Of a stretch of 64,000 nucleotides of DNA, positions 17,650-25,595 are shown in pieces. The position numbers and the translations under genes are program-made. Under the pieces are notes generated by a model. It had not been told where the DNA came from. It made no database searches and saw only the letters and a list, made by a program, of their open reading frames with translations. This DNA comes from Marinifilum sp. D737 (lineage in GTDB: Bacteria; Bacteroidota; Bacteroidia; Bacteroidales; Marinifilaceae): contig NZ_JANQCD010000005.1 of the NCBI RefSeq assembly GCF_026672275.1, positions 1-64,000 on the forward strand. Direction: 5' to 3'. Position 1 is the first letter of the stretch; the number at the start of each line of letters is the position of its first letter.

Positions 17650-18981
17650 ATGTTTGAAAATCTTAACGAAAGACTTGAGCGATCATTCCAGATATTAAAG
17701 GGACAGGGAAAAATTACTGAAATCAATGTGGCCGAAACATTGAAGGATGTAAGACGCGCTTTATTAGATGCCGATGTTAACTTTAAAATTGCCAAGTCGT
17801 TTACTAATACAGTAAAAGAAAAAGCATTAGGACAAAACGTACTTACTGCCTTGAAACCAAACCAGGTAATGGTGAAAATTGTTCACGATGAGCTGGCTGA
17901 GTTAATGGGTGGAACTCATGTTGATATCAACACTCAGGGAAAACCTGCCGTAATATTAATTGCCGGATTGCAAGGTTCTGGTAAAACCACATTCTCAGGA
18001 AAATTAGCGAATTTGTTAAAAACAAAACGCTCTATGAATCCTTTGTTGGTAGCCTGTGATGTTTATCGTCCTGCTGCGATTGATCAGTTGCATGTATTGG
18101 GAGAGCAAATTGGTGTTCCAGTATACTCTGATAAAGAAAATAAAAACCCGGTAAAAATTGCTAAAGCTGCTATTAAGGAAGCTAAAGCAAATGGTAACGA
18201 TCTTGTAATCGTCGATACTGCTGGTCGTTTGGCTATCGATGAGGAGATGATGAACGAGATTGAAGCTGTTAAAAAGTCTATCGATCCAACCGAAACTCTT
18301 TTCGTAGTTGACTCGATGACTGGTCAGGATGCTGTGAACACAGCTAAAGAGTTTAACGACAGATTGAATTTCGATGGTGTTGTTCTTACCAAGTTAGATG
18401 GTGATACTCGTGGTGGTGCTGCATTATCAATTCGTTCGGTAGTTAACAAGCCAATTAAGTTTGTTGGTACAGGTGAAAAAATGGAAGCACTTGATGTTTT
18501 CCACCCTGAACGTATGGCCGATCGTATTTTGGGTATGGGTGATATCGTATCACTTGTAGAGCGTGCTCAGGAACAGTTCGATGCTGAAGAAGCGAAGAAA
18601 CTTCAGAAGAAGATTGCCAAGAACCAATTTAACTTTAACGATTTCTTGTCTCAGATTTCTCAGATCAAGAAAATGGGTAACCTTAAAGATTTGGCTTCTA
18701 TGATTCCTGGTGTGGGAAAAGCATTGAAGAATATCGATATCGATGATGATGCCTTTAAAGGTGTTGAAGCGATTATCTTCTCAATGACTCCTGCAGAACG
18801 TGAAGATCCAAAATTGATTAATGGTTCAAGAAGAAAAAGGATTGCCGATGGTTCTGGTTCTACCATTCAGGATGTGAACAGGCTGATTAAGCAATTCGAC
18901 GAGACCAGGAAATTAATGAAAATGATGTCGAAAGGCGGAAACATGTCCAGAATGATGGGCAATATGGGACGCAGAAAATAA
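17650..18981 (+). CDS. ffh: Signal recognition particle protein Ffh
   Basis: The protein has 443 residues. It is the GTPase subunit of the signal recognition particle, which binds signal sequences and 4.5S RNA and delivers ribosomes to FtsY at the inner membrane. The order is the N domain helical bundle (about 1-85), the G domain with P-loop GLQGSGKTTFSGKLA (about 107-121), DVYRPAA, DTAGR and TKLDGDTRGGA, then a methionine-rich M domain (about 320-443) ending MSRMMGNMGRRK. The length is standard. A terminator lies 16 bases after the stop, and the 4.5S RNA gene is not nearby. Codon use looks like that of a highly expressed gene. Confidence 0.97.
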   Translation: MFENLNERLERSFQILKGQGKITEINVAETLKDVRRALLDADVNFKIAKSFTNTVKEKALGQNVLTALKPNQVMVKIVHDELAELMGGTHVDINTQGKPAVILIAGLQGSGKTTFSGKLANLLKTKRSMNPLLVACDVYRPAAIDQLHVLGEQIGVPVYSDKENKNPVKIAKAAIKEAKANGNDLVIVDTAGRLAIDEEMMNEIEAVKKSIDPTETLFVVDSMTGQDAVNTAKEFNDRLNFDGVVLTKLDGDTRGGAALSIRSVVNKPIKFVGTGEKMEALDVFHPERMADRILGMGDIVSLVERAQEQFDAEEAKKLQKKIAKNQFNFNDFLSQISQIKKMGNLKDLASMIPGVGKALKNIDIDDDAFKGVEAIIFSMTPAEREDPKLINGSRRKRIADGSGSTIQDVNRLIKQFDETRKLMKMMSKGGNMSRMMGNMGRRK

Positions 18982-18996
18982 GAAAAACCAAATACG

Positions 18997-19029
18997 AAAT
19001 GCTTGACTCTGCGGTCAGGCATTTTTTTT
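18997..19029 (+). terminator. ffh intrinsic terminator
   Basis: AAATGCTTGAC pairs with GTCAGGCATTT (one G-U) around TCTGCG, followed by a run of Ts. It lies immediately before folD. Confidence 0.88.
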
Positions 19030-19049
19030 AATAACAAAGCTAACAAACC

Positions 19050-19931
19050 ATGGAATTAATCGACGGAAAAAAGATTTCTAACGAGGTGAAGCAGGAAATT
19101 GCTGCCGAAGTTGAACAAATTAAAAAAGCAGGTGGAAAAACTCCACATCTTGCTGCTATGATTGTTGGACACGATGGTGCCAGCGAAACTTATGTTGCTG
19201 CTAAAGTGAAAGCTTGTCATGCTGTAGGTTTTGAGTCTTCAGAATTTCGTTTCGAAGATGATATTACAGAAGAGCAACTTTTGGCAGAAATCCGTAAGGT
19301 AAACGAGAATGATGACATCGACGGATTAATTGTTCAGTTGCCACTTCCTAAGCACATTTCTGAGACCAAGGTAATCGAAACCATTCGTCCGGAAAAAGAT
19401 GTTGATGGATTCCACCCAATGAACGTAGGTAAAATGGTTGCAAGTTTACCAACTTATCTTCCTGCAACTCCGGCTGGTATTGTTGAGTTGTTGAAGCGTT
19501 ACAGTATCGAAACATCAGGTAAAAACTGTGTGGTAATTGGTCGTTCAAACATCGTTGGTACTCCAATGAGTGTTTTAATGTCGCGTAAAGCTGCTTATGG
19601 CGATTGTACCGTTACATTGTGTCACAGTAGAACCAAAAATATTGCAGAAATTACCCGTCAAGCGGATATCGTAATCGTAGCATTGGGAATGAAAGAATTC
19701 CTTACCGGCGATATGGTGAAAGAAGGAGCTGTAATTATTGATGTGGGTATTCACCGTGTGAAATCTGACAAAACCAAGTCGGGATGGAAATTACTTGGAG
19801 ATGTGAAATTCGATGAAGTTGCACCTAAAGCATCATTCATTACTCCTGTTCCAGGTGGTGTTGGACCAATGACTATTGTTTCATTGCTTCAAAATACACT
19901 ATTGGCAAGTAAAAAAGAGATCTACAAATAG
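19050..19931 (+). CDS. folD: Bifunctional methylenetetrahydrofolate dehydrogenase/cyclohydrolase
   Basis: The protein has 293 residues. It interconverts 5,10-methylene-, 5,10-methenyl- and 10-formyl-tetrahydrofolate in one-carbon metabolism. Seen motifs are the catalytic-lysine region [45 protein letters not shown], the Rossmann segment [16 protein letters not shown] with CHSRTKN, and the C-terminal [16 protein letters not shown]. All are at the usual spacing. The gene is bounded by the ffh terminator upstream and its own terminator downstream; no other folate gene is adjacent. Confidence 0.97.
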   Translation: MELIDGKKISNEVKQEIAAEVEQIKKAGGKTPHLAAMIVGHDGASETYVAAKVKACHAVGFESSEFRFEDDITEEQLLAEIRKVNENDDIDGLIVQLPLPKHISETKVIETIRPEKDVDGFHPMNVGKMVASLPTYLPATPAGIVELLKRYSIETSGKNCVVIGRSNIVGTPMSVLMSRKAAYGDCTVTLCHSRTKNIAEITRQADIVIVALGMKEFLTGDMVKEGAVIIDVGIHRVKSDKTKSGWKLLGDVKFDEVAPKASFITPVPGGVGPMTIVSLLQNTLLASKKEIYK

Positions 19932-19952
19932 ATTTCCAAATCAAAATATTCA

Positions 19953-19986
19953 AGCAGGCTTTTATTTATAGGAGCCTGCTTTTTTT
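19953..19986 (+). terminator. folD intrinsic terminator
   Basis: An 8-bp stem AGCAGGCT / AGCCTGCT around a 12-base loop is followed by a T-run. Confidence 0.88.
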
Positions 19987-20141
19987 GTAATCAAGCTTTC
20001 GCGGATAAACCAAATAATTTCCAAACCAGTAAGTTTCAAATTCACAGAGGCAATAGCGGGCAGCTTACCTGCAAATGATGCAGGGCAGATTTTGAAAATC
20101 ACTTCTCTCTGATTAGATTTGCATCATTCAAAACAACAATT

Positions 20142-20504
20142 ATGGCACAAGATTTTAAGGACTTAGTCGATTTTTATCACGCAAAGAAGATTGAGGGGAT
20201 GGATTTCTCTCAAATCAGAAAAGAAATGAAAGGCAAAGGTATTGATGAGAATACCATTAAAAGTGTTGTTAGAGAGATCGACAATAAAATTCTTGCCGGA
20301 GATGTAAAGAAGCCTGGAAAACTTGATGCAAGACAGTTAAGACTGATAGGTTGGGCGCTAATGATAGTTGGAGGAGTTGCTACTTTGGGTTTGTATCTAA
20401 AGTGGTTCGATTTAAAAGGTTATCACTTCTTAGCATACGGACCAGTTATTGCTGGATATTTAATGATTGTTGCAGCAAGAAGAGCACAGAAAAAAATCTC
20501 ATAA
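20142..20504 (+). CDS. Small membrane protein of unknown function
   Basis: A 120-residue protein. Residues 1-60 are a charged, soluble helical part (DFKDLVDFYHAKKIEGMDF, then a KGIDENTIKSVVREID helix). Two membrane helices follow (about 68-87, LIGWALMIVGGVATLGLYL; and about 93-112, FLAYGPVIAGYLMIVAARR), ending in a basic AQKKIS tail. The start is the first ATG after an A-rich leader. The hairpin topology with a cytoplasmic N-terminal domain is clear, but I do not recognise the family. It stands alone between folD and a CPBP-family gene, each with separate terminators. Confidence 0.75.
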   Translation: MAQDFKDLVDFYHAKKIEGMDFSQIRKEMKGKGIDENTIKSVVREIDNKILAGDVKKPGKLDARQLRLIGWALMIVGGVATLGLYLKWFDLKGYHFLAYGPVIAGYLMIVAARRAQKKIS

Positions 20505-20643
20505 TTTGCATCAGGTAATTATGTGAATTAGTCTTGAATTGATGATTTTTGATCATGATTTAAGGTCATTTAATCCACAAAAACACAAGTAATTTTAGGA
20601 CAAATTTACGTTTGTCAATAAAATCATAACATTCCTAAATTTT

Positions 20644-20678
20644 AGAGGCATTTTTAAAACAAATATGCCTCTTTTTTT
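20644..20678 (+). terminator. Intrinsic terminator after the small membrane protein gene
   Basis: AGAGGCAT and ATGCCTCT pair around an AT loop, followed by seven Ts. It lies 140 bases past the stop codon, leaving a long 3' untranslated stretch. Confidence 0.75.
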
Positions 20679-20701
20679 GTAACTTATATAGAACGAGTCT
20701 T

Positions 20702-20723
20702 AATAAGAAGAATCCTTCTTATT
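20702..20723 (+). other. Perfect hairpin ahead of the CPBP-family gene
   Basis: AATAAGAAG and CTTCTTATT form a 9-bp stem around AATC, ending 41 bases before the next start codon. There is no T-run, so it is not a terminator. It could be a 5'-leader structure or an operator. Confidence 0.4.
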
Positions 20724-20764
20724 GTCGTTACTATTCTTGTTGTTTCTTTTAAAATTGGGGTATT

Positions 20765-21385
20765 ATGAGGAGATTGTATTTGTGGACGGAAATGTTATTC
20801 TTATTTATTGGGCTACCATTATTGTATTATTTTGAAATGATTCCGGTCCATAAAGCAATACCCCTTGTGCTTGTGTTCTTCTATTGTCTTTTTATTATCA
20901 TTAAAGACAAGAATTTTGATCGTGAAATATTTAGAATTAAACGCGATTACCCATGGCAGGATTTTGTACTTAAAGGATCAATTCTTTTAATCATTACTTC
21001 AATCTGGGTTTATGTGTTTAGAGCAGATGTGTTTTTTCACTTGCCACGTAATAATTTCTGGATTTGGGTTGCCGTAATTGTGAGTTATCCCATATGGTCG
21101 GCTTACACACAGGAATTTATTTTTCGAGCCTTTTATTATCACCGGTACAAGTTATTATTTACCAATCCTGTTGTGATGCTTCTGGTAAATGCGGTTTGTT
21201 TTGCCATGGCTCACATCATATTCCGCAATTGGATGGCATTAATCTTCACTTTTATTGGAAGTATCATATTTTCTTACACCTATTTGCGCAATAAATCGCT
21301 AAATGCTGTATTTCTTGAGCATTCACTCTATGGGAATATTTTATTTACCAATGGATTGGGCATTTACTTTTATTTGCCAATGTAG
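20765..21385 (+). CDS. CPBP family intramembrane protein (CAAX-protease-like)
   Basis: A 206-residue integral membrane protein with about six helices. It carries the three CPBP (Abi/Rce1-like) motifs: motif 1 as QEFIFRAFYYHRY (normally EExxxR), motif 2 as FAMAHIIF with the key His, and motif 3 as EHSLYGNILF with the His/Asn pair. The first catalytic glutamate is replaced by Gln but the second Glu is present, so proteolysis is possible but uncertain. Known members include bacteriocin self-immunity proteins and prenyl-protein proteases; no bacteriocin gene is nearby. It stands alone, preceded by a terminator and a hairpin. Confidence 0.82.
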   Translation: MRRLYLWTEMLFLFIGLPLLYYFEMIPVHKAIPLVLVFFYCLFIIIKDKNFDREIFRIKRDYPWQDFVLKGSILLIITSIWVYVFRADVFFHLPRNNFWIWVAVIVSYPIWSAYTQEFIFRAFYYHRYKLLFTNPVVMLLVNAVCFAMAHIIFRNWMALIFTFIGSIIFSYTYLRNKSLNAVFLEHSLYGNILFTNGLGIYFYLPM

Positions 21386-21460
21386 TTTAAAGAGAGTTCG
21401 ATCTAAGCTCAATCATATTAGTCTTCGGAAAATTTGAAAGTAAGATTTCATATTCAGCAA

Positions 21461-21555
21461 GCTATTAGCAATTGGCTTTTAGTTGTTGGCATTCAAATTA
21501 CTGTATCCATCTTTTACCATTATATAATCAGTCTTGAAAGCTAATTGCTAATAGC
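21461..21555. repeat. 95-bp inverted repeat with 19-bp arms
   Basis: GCTATTAGCAATTGGCTTT (21461-21479) is complementary to 21537-21555 with one G-U mismatch, around a 57-base loop. It lies between two convergent genes. No T-run follows, so it is more likely an intergenic palindromic repeat than a simple terminator. Confidence 0.7.
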
Positions 21556-21619
21556 CAAGAGCCAATGTCCAGAACTTTAAGATAATTTATAGAAAAGAGC
21601 TTAAACAGGAAAATTAAAG

Positions 21620-22504
21620 TTATACTTGCTTTACTTGAGTATGCATACGACCATTTAATCGTAAAATGCCCAAGCAGGCAACAACTACCAGTGATGAACC
21701 AATGATTTCCTGTGTGGTAAATACCTCATTAAAAATAAATACCCCGATTATCACATTTACAATCGGGATGAGCATGTGAAATGGTGATCCCGTTGCTATG
21801 GAAACATGTCGGTAGCCTTCGGTATTCAACAGTTGTGCACATGCCGATGCCAGACCTATAAATATTAATATATAACTACTGGTAATCGGTCCTGTTAGTT
21901 CAGGAAGGTTGGCGGGAACGAGAAATATCCAGAATCCAACTATGGATTGAGCAAAAAAGATGGCATATGAATTATCGGTGCCATGTAACTTCTTCACGAT
22001 TAAAATAGATACAGCATTGGTAATGGCACTAAGCATGGCAAGGAAATCGAACCAACCAAAACTCCACGAATTTCCAGTATCGGTAAACTGAAATGAAACC
22101 AGTACAATACCAATAAGAGCTACAAACATCATCAACCATTTGCTGGATTGTATTTTCTCTTTCAGTACAATTGCACTAAGCAGGGATGCAAACAAAGGAT
22201 AGGAGTAGGAGTAAACCGAAGCTTTTCCCATACCAATTTTTACAATAGCCAAATAGAACAAAGCAACCGATGCTGTACCGGTAATTCCTCTTAGAAGAAG
22301 TAAAGGACTGCGAACAAATTTGAGATCTATTTTTCGCATCATGGCCAGTATGCCAATAATGCCAACGCCAATTGCAAAGCGTACAAATACAGTAATGTAA
22401 GTACTAACATGCGACATGCTTCGCACCAAAGTAGCCATTATGCCAAATGCTATTACAGATAGTATCATCAGGAAAATGCCATAGGCCGTACCTTCCCTTT
22501 TCAT
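21620..22504 (-). CDS. DMT-family (EamA) transporter
   Basis: A 294-residue membrane protein with ten predicted helices in two EamA halves, for example GIFLMILSVIAFGIMATLV at the start and AQLLNTEGYRHVSIATGSPFH in the second half. Drug/metabolite transporters of this type export amino acids, nucleobases or other small metabolites; the substrate cannot be told here. I chose the ATG at 22502-22504 (MKREGTAYG). The frame extends upstream to a TTG at 22537, but that codon lies inside a well-formed -7 promoter element. The leader between promoter and ATG is about 25 bases. Confidence 0.88.
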   Translation of the reverse strand: MKREGTAYGIFLMILSVIAFGIMATLVRSMSHVSTYITVFVRFAIGVGIIGILAMMRKIDLKFVRSPLLLLRGITGTASVALFYLAIVKIGMGKASVYSYSYPLFASLLSAIVLKEKIQSSKWLMMFVALIGIVLVSFQFTDTGNSWSFGWFDFLAMLSAITNAVSILIVKKLHGTDNSYAIFFAQSIVGFWIFLVPANLPELTGPITSSYILIFIGLASACAQLLNTEGYRHVSIATGSPFHMLIPIVNVIIGVFIFNEVFTTQEIIGSSLVVVACLGILRLNGRMHTQVKQV

Positions 22505-22534
22505 GTGGTTTTGTTTTGTGTGGATTTGATTCCG

Positions 22535-22567
22535 CAAAGGTAGAAGCTTTTGTAATGAATGAGCAAA
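22535..22567 (-). promoter_or_regulatory. Promoter of the DMT transporter gene
   Basis: Read on the minus strand, TTTG (22567-22564) is followed after 21 bases by TACCTTTG (22542-22535), matching the Bacteroidota -33/-7 consensus. The position rules out the upstream TTG start. Confidence 0.65.
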
Positions 22568-22888
22568 AAGATGAATTAGATTTTAGAGAAAAAAGGGAGG
22601 TTTTGTTTAAAAGCTTACTGTGCAATAGTTTGAGGAGTTTAACATTTATTAATCTAAAATAAATTTGACTAAAATTTAATGTGAAATTTTCTTGGATCAA
22701 ACTGGTAATATTATACACTCATAAAATAAACTTGCCATTGGTTTGGTAATCCTATAATTTGTTTTTTATACCTAGATATATATATGTGCAGAGATGACTG
22801 CTCCTTATTTCTATCTAATATCATAGAGCGTTTGGATTGAGAATTTTATAAGATAAGTTAAATAGATTATTAATGGAGGATTGTGAGT
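22568..22888. other. Intergenic region upstream of the duplicated-domain lipoprotein
   Basis: About 320 bases of AT-rich DNA between divergent genes. I see no RNA gene or repeat. A TATAATTTG-like stretch near 22752-22760 could be part of a promoter, and GGAGGA at 22875-22880 is an unusually strong ribosome-binding site for this window. Confidence 0.4.
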
Positions 22889-24004
22889 ATGAAGTTAAAA
22901 ATGAAGTTTATTTTACTGGTGGCAATGGGCTTATCCCTTTGCTGGACAGGATGTCAAAAAGAAGTGAATGAGGTGGCCCTTGTTGAATCTAGTTCGGAAA
23001 TTACATTAAAGACCGGAACTGAAGAGGTGGATCCATGCGAGGTGATATGGGATCTTCGAGCAGGTCAAACCATTGATGTTGGGTCAGTAATTGTAACAAA
23101 TGATGCTGATAATATTTATGTGACTTTTAAACTTGACTATCAAAATCAGGATTGTGTCGATGATGTTGTTGATGCAGAATTTGGAACTGTTCATGTTTGG
23201 GTTGGTAATGATCTTTCCTTAATCCACAATGGAGGGAATAGTAGACCAGCACCAGGACAAATGGCTCAGCAAGATGGTGGAGCACAATTTGATGCAACAG
23301 GACTTACAGAGTATACTTTTACTTTACCTTGGGATCAAGTTAACCTGGTAGGAGTTGAGGATATGTGTAATAAAGATTTAAATCTTTATGTGGTAACGCA
23401 TGCCGAAGTGAAGTTGAATGATTGCGATGGAAATCAAGTTGGTGAAACAGAAACAGGATATGGAGGACCAGAAGATGGACCAGGCAATAGTTGGTGGTAT
23501 TATGGTATTTATACCGTATGTTGTGATGGGGATAAGCCTCCTCAAGCTCCATTCTGTGAAACTGCTTTTGCAAAAGGAGAGTATGTGTTTACAACAGGAA
23601 AGAAGAGTAATCCTGAAAAATTGGGAAGTTTAGGATTAACCAAGAACCGTTGGGGATGGGCAATTGAATTAACAGAGGCAGGTGATACCGAATATGAAAT
23701 TTGGGCTGGAGCTGGTCTAAATGATACCGGTAAAGGAGTTCATGTTGGTACTTTGAATGTAAGTTGGGATGGAAGTCAAGCAACAGTTACCTATATAATG
23801 TTTGATGGCTATTGCTTGGAAGAGGTTCACCTATTTGCTGATGATGGTAAACCTAATACGATTGCTCCTGGGCAGTTTGGAAATACCGTGGAATTCGATC
23901 CTAATGATAATTTCTATGAGTTTGTAAATATACCACTTGTTGATACAGATGATGGAAGTGTATGGTTAATAGCTCATGCTGTAGTATGTAATAATTGTGA
24001 TTAA
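22889..24004 (+). CDS. Lipoprotein with two related beta-domains
   Basis: The protein has 371 residues. I chose the ATG at 22889, eight bases after GGAGGA, over an in-frame GTG at 22883. The signal ends LCWTGCQKE, a probable lipobox. The mature part has two beta-rich halves that look like an old duplication. Half one (about 50-180) runs from AGQTIDVGSVIVTNDADN through VHVWVGN and PAPGQ to LYVVTHAEV; half two (about 255-371) runs from VHVGTLNVSWDGS through VHLFADD and IAPGQFG to VWLIAHAVV. Acidic, glycine-rich composition and paired cysteines suit an extracellular or periplasmic binding protein. The first half resembles a domain with LxAGQxxxVGxVxVTNDxxNLYVTY found in secreted Bacteroidota proteins. 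The ligand is unknown. Confidence 0.75.
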   Translation: MKLKMKFILLVAMGLSLCWTGCQKEVNEVALVESSSEITLKTGTEEVDPCEVIWDLRAGQTIDVGSVIVTNDADNIYVTFKLDYQNQDCVDDVVDAEFGTVHVWVGNDLSLIHNGGNSRPAPGQMAQQDGGAQFDATGLTEYTFTLPWDQVNLVGVEDMCNKDLNLYVVTHAEVKLNDCDGNQVGETETGYGGPEDGPGNSWWYYGIYTVCCDGDKPPQAPFCETAFAKGEYVFTTGKKSNPEKLGSLGLTKNRWGWAIELTEAGDTEYEIWAGAGLNDTGKGVHVGTLNVSWDGSQATVTYIMFDGYCLEEVHLFADDGKPNTIAPGQFGNTVEFDPNDNFYEFVNIPLVDTDDGSVWLIAHAVVCNNCD

Positions 24005-24025
24005 ACCTTTTTATATAAAAAGCAT

Positions 24026-24056
24026 AAAAGCCGGAGAATTTCTTCGGCTTTTCTTA
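24026..24056. terminator. Terminator between the lipoprotein and cupin genes
   Basis: AAAAGCCGGAGAA pairs with TTCTTCGGCTTTT (one G-U), with T-runs on both strands. It lies 22 bases after the lipoprotein stop and 17 before the convergent cupin stop. Confidence 0.85.
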
Positions 24057-24072
24057 TTGTTCTGATCAGTTT

Positions 24073-24438
24073 TTATTTTAGTTGATCCGTAATATCTTTT
24101 GTAATATCAGATTTAATATCTCCTGTATGAGCTGTAGATTTGTTTTCAATTAACATGATTTTACATTCCTTAGCCGATGATACCCTATGTTGAAGCCCCT
24201 TTTTAACGATAAACAAATCGCCTTCATTCATAATAAAAGGTTCTGTTCCTTCTACTTCCATTAACAGACTTCCTTCGATAATCAAAAACATTTCATCTTC
24301 GTTTTTGTGGTCGTGCCATGGCAGTTCGTCACCTTTGATTTTGGCAATTTTAACATATACATCGTTAATTTCGCCAAGCACTTTGGGTGAAAAGTAATCT
24401 TTAATATTGTCAAAGTTCTCTTTTAAATTGATCTTCAT
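24073..24438 (-). CDS. Single-domain cupin protein
   Basis: A 121-residue cytoplasmic protein with a single cupin barrel. Motif 1 is LPWHDHKNEDEMFLIIEGSLLMEVEG, with two His and a Glu as metal ligands; motif 2 is MNEGDLFIVKKGLQHRVSSA, with the final His. An intact metal site is therefore likely. The family ranges from sugar isomerases to small-molecule binders and the substrate is not evident. It is monocistronic and divergent from the BLUF gene (140 bases between starts). Confidence 0.85.
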   Translation of the reverse strand: MKINLKENFDNIKDYFSPKVLGEINDVYVKIAKIKGDELPWHDHKNEDEMFLIIEGSLLMEVEGTEPFIMNEGDLFIVKKGLQHRVSSAKECKIMLIENKSTAHTGDIKSDITKDITDQLK

Positions 24439-24578
24439 GCTATCGGATTTTAATAATAGAGCCTAATATAATTAAAGATTGGCGATTGATGTTGCTTTTT
24501 TGATAAGAGAGCTAGTAAGGTATTTGTATATTGAGATGTCCATATAAAAAGATTCAAGATCTTTTGTAACTTTAATCT

Positions 24579-25004
24579 ATGCCTAATCTAATTCATATCG
24601 TATATGTAAGTTTTTCAAGGAACCAACTTTCCGAGTTGGAGCTCGATGAGTTATTGTCTGAAATCAGACCGAAGAACTTGGCAAACGGAGTAACAGGTTT
24701 ACTTCTTTACAACGATGAAATTTTTATTCAGGTGATAGAAGGAGAATCGGACACGATTCTCACGCTGTATGATCTCTTGCAAAAAGATAAGCGCCACACC
24801 AATATTGTAAAAATATTAGAGGAGAGAATTGATCAAAGATCTTTCCCGGAGTGGAGTATGGGATATCAGAAATTAAGCAAGGAAGAATCAAAAACCTTAC
24901 CTGGATTCACTGATTTAATGACAACAAGAGACATCCGTGAATCCTTAAAGCAAAGTTCACAAGCCATTGTTGATTTGATTGTGAAGTTTATGAAGTATAC
25001 CTGA
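24579..25004 (+). CDS. BLUF-domain blue-light sensor protein
   Basis: A 141-residue soluble protein consisting of a BLUF flavin photoreceptor domain (1-95) and a short C-terminal helical cap. The photochemical residues are all present: Tyr9 in IVYVS, Asn33 in KNLANGVTGLLLY, Gln51 in IFIQVIEGE, and Trp92/Met94 in EWSMG. The conserved DKRH element (70-73) is also there. FAD binding and light sensing are thus likely. Short BLUF proteins act through partner proteins rather than a fused output domain. The divergent cupin gene and the convergent CIA30 gene (three bases between stops) are neighbours but not obvious partners. Confidence 0.92.
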   Translation: MPNLIHIVYVSFSRNQLSELELDELLSEIRPKNLANGVTGLLLYNDEIFIQVIEGESDTILTLYDLLQKDKRHTNIVKILEERIDQRSFPEWSMGYQKLSKEESKTLPGFTDLMTTRDIRESLKQSSQAIVDLIVKFMKYT

Positions 25005-25007
25005 TGC

Positions 25008-25538
25008 TTACTTCAAAGCAATCCATTTGATTTTCAATTGAAACTCTTCAGCTTTTTTATTACCGATTAAAAAAGCTAGCTCCGACAATTGGTCGGCATT
25101 AAAATTCGGATAATTCAAGCGTCTGCCACGAAAACTGGCATAGAAATCTTTGAACGGGATCTCAATAACTTGCCAATCACCGGTGGTTGCAAAGTAATTG
25201 ATGTGTGAATGAGCCTGAGATGCCTTTGATTTTAATCGGACTTGATACCTCTTGCCATCTCCCTTTACTTTCATCACTATTTTGGAATGAGAATCAATTT
25301 CAATGGGATCAAAAATATGCTTTACCATGGCAAAACCACCATTGTTTTCAAGGGAAACATAGCCTTTAAACACGGCACAATTGTTACCGTTCAGAAAAAT
25401 TCCTGAATCCGATTTGCCACCCATAACCACATCGTTTACAATGTACCAATCCGATAGATTCGAACTGCTGGTGAAATTGGCCAATACCTTTGTGTCCGCA
25501 TTCGTTAACATCTGTAATAGTATTAATAGTGTTCCCAT
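25008..25538 (-). CDS. CIA30-family protein
   Basis: A 176-residue protein with a short hydrophobic N-terminus (GTLLILLQML), possibly a signal peptide. It has the CIA30/galactose-binding-like fold signature: NFTSSSNLSDWYIVNDVVMGGKSDSG, then FKGYVSLENNGGFAMV, GDGKRYQVRLK and WQVIEIPFKDFYASFRGR. The family is named for a mitochondrial complex I assembly factor, but bacterial members are mostly uncharacterised periplasmic or cytoplasmic proteins. The fold call is firm, the function open. A lipoprotein gene begins 57 bases upstream on the same strand, so the two may share a transcript. Confidence 0.87.
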   Translation of the reverse strand: MGTLLILLQMLTNADTKVLANFTSSSNLSDWYIVNDVVMGGKSDSGIFLNGNNCAVFKGYVSLENNGGFAMVKHIFDPIEIDSHSKIVMKVKGDGKRYQVRLKSKASQAHSHINYFATTGDWQVIEIPFKDFYASFRGRRLNYPNFNADQLSELAFLIGNKKAEEFQLKIKWIALK

Positions 25539-25595
25539 GCTTTTAAAACAAGTATGGTGCCGAAATGTTTTGGAAAAGAATGTCTTGTGAGAAAA

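Noticed and set aside
22505-22537. Upstream TTG start extending the DMT transporter by 11 residues
   Set aside because: The TTG falls inside the -7 promoter element and the extension is hydrophilic, ahead of the usual N-terminal helix.
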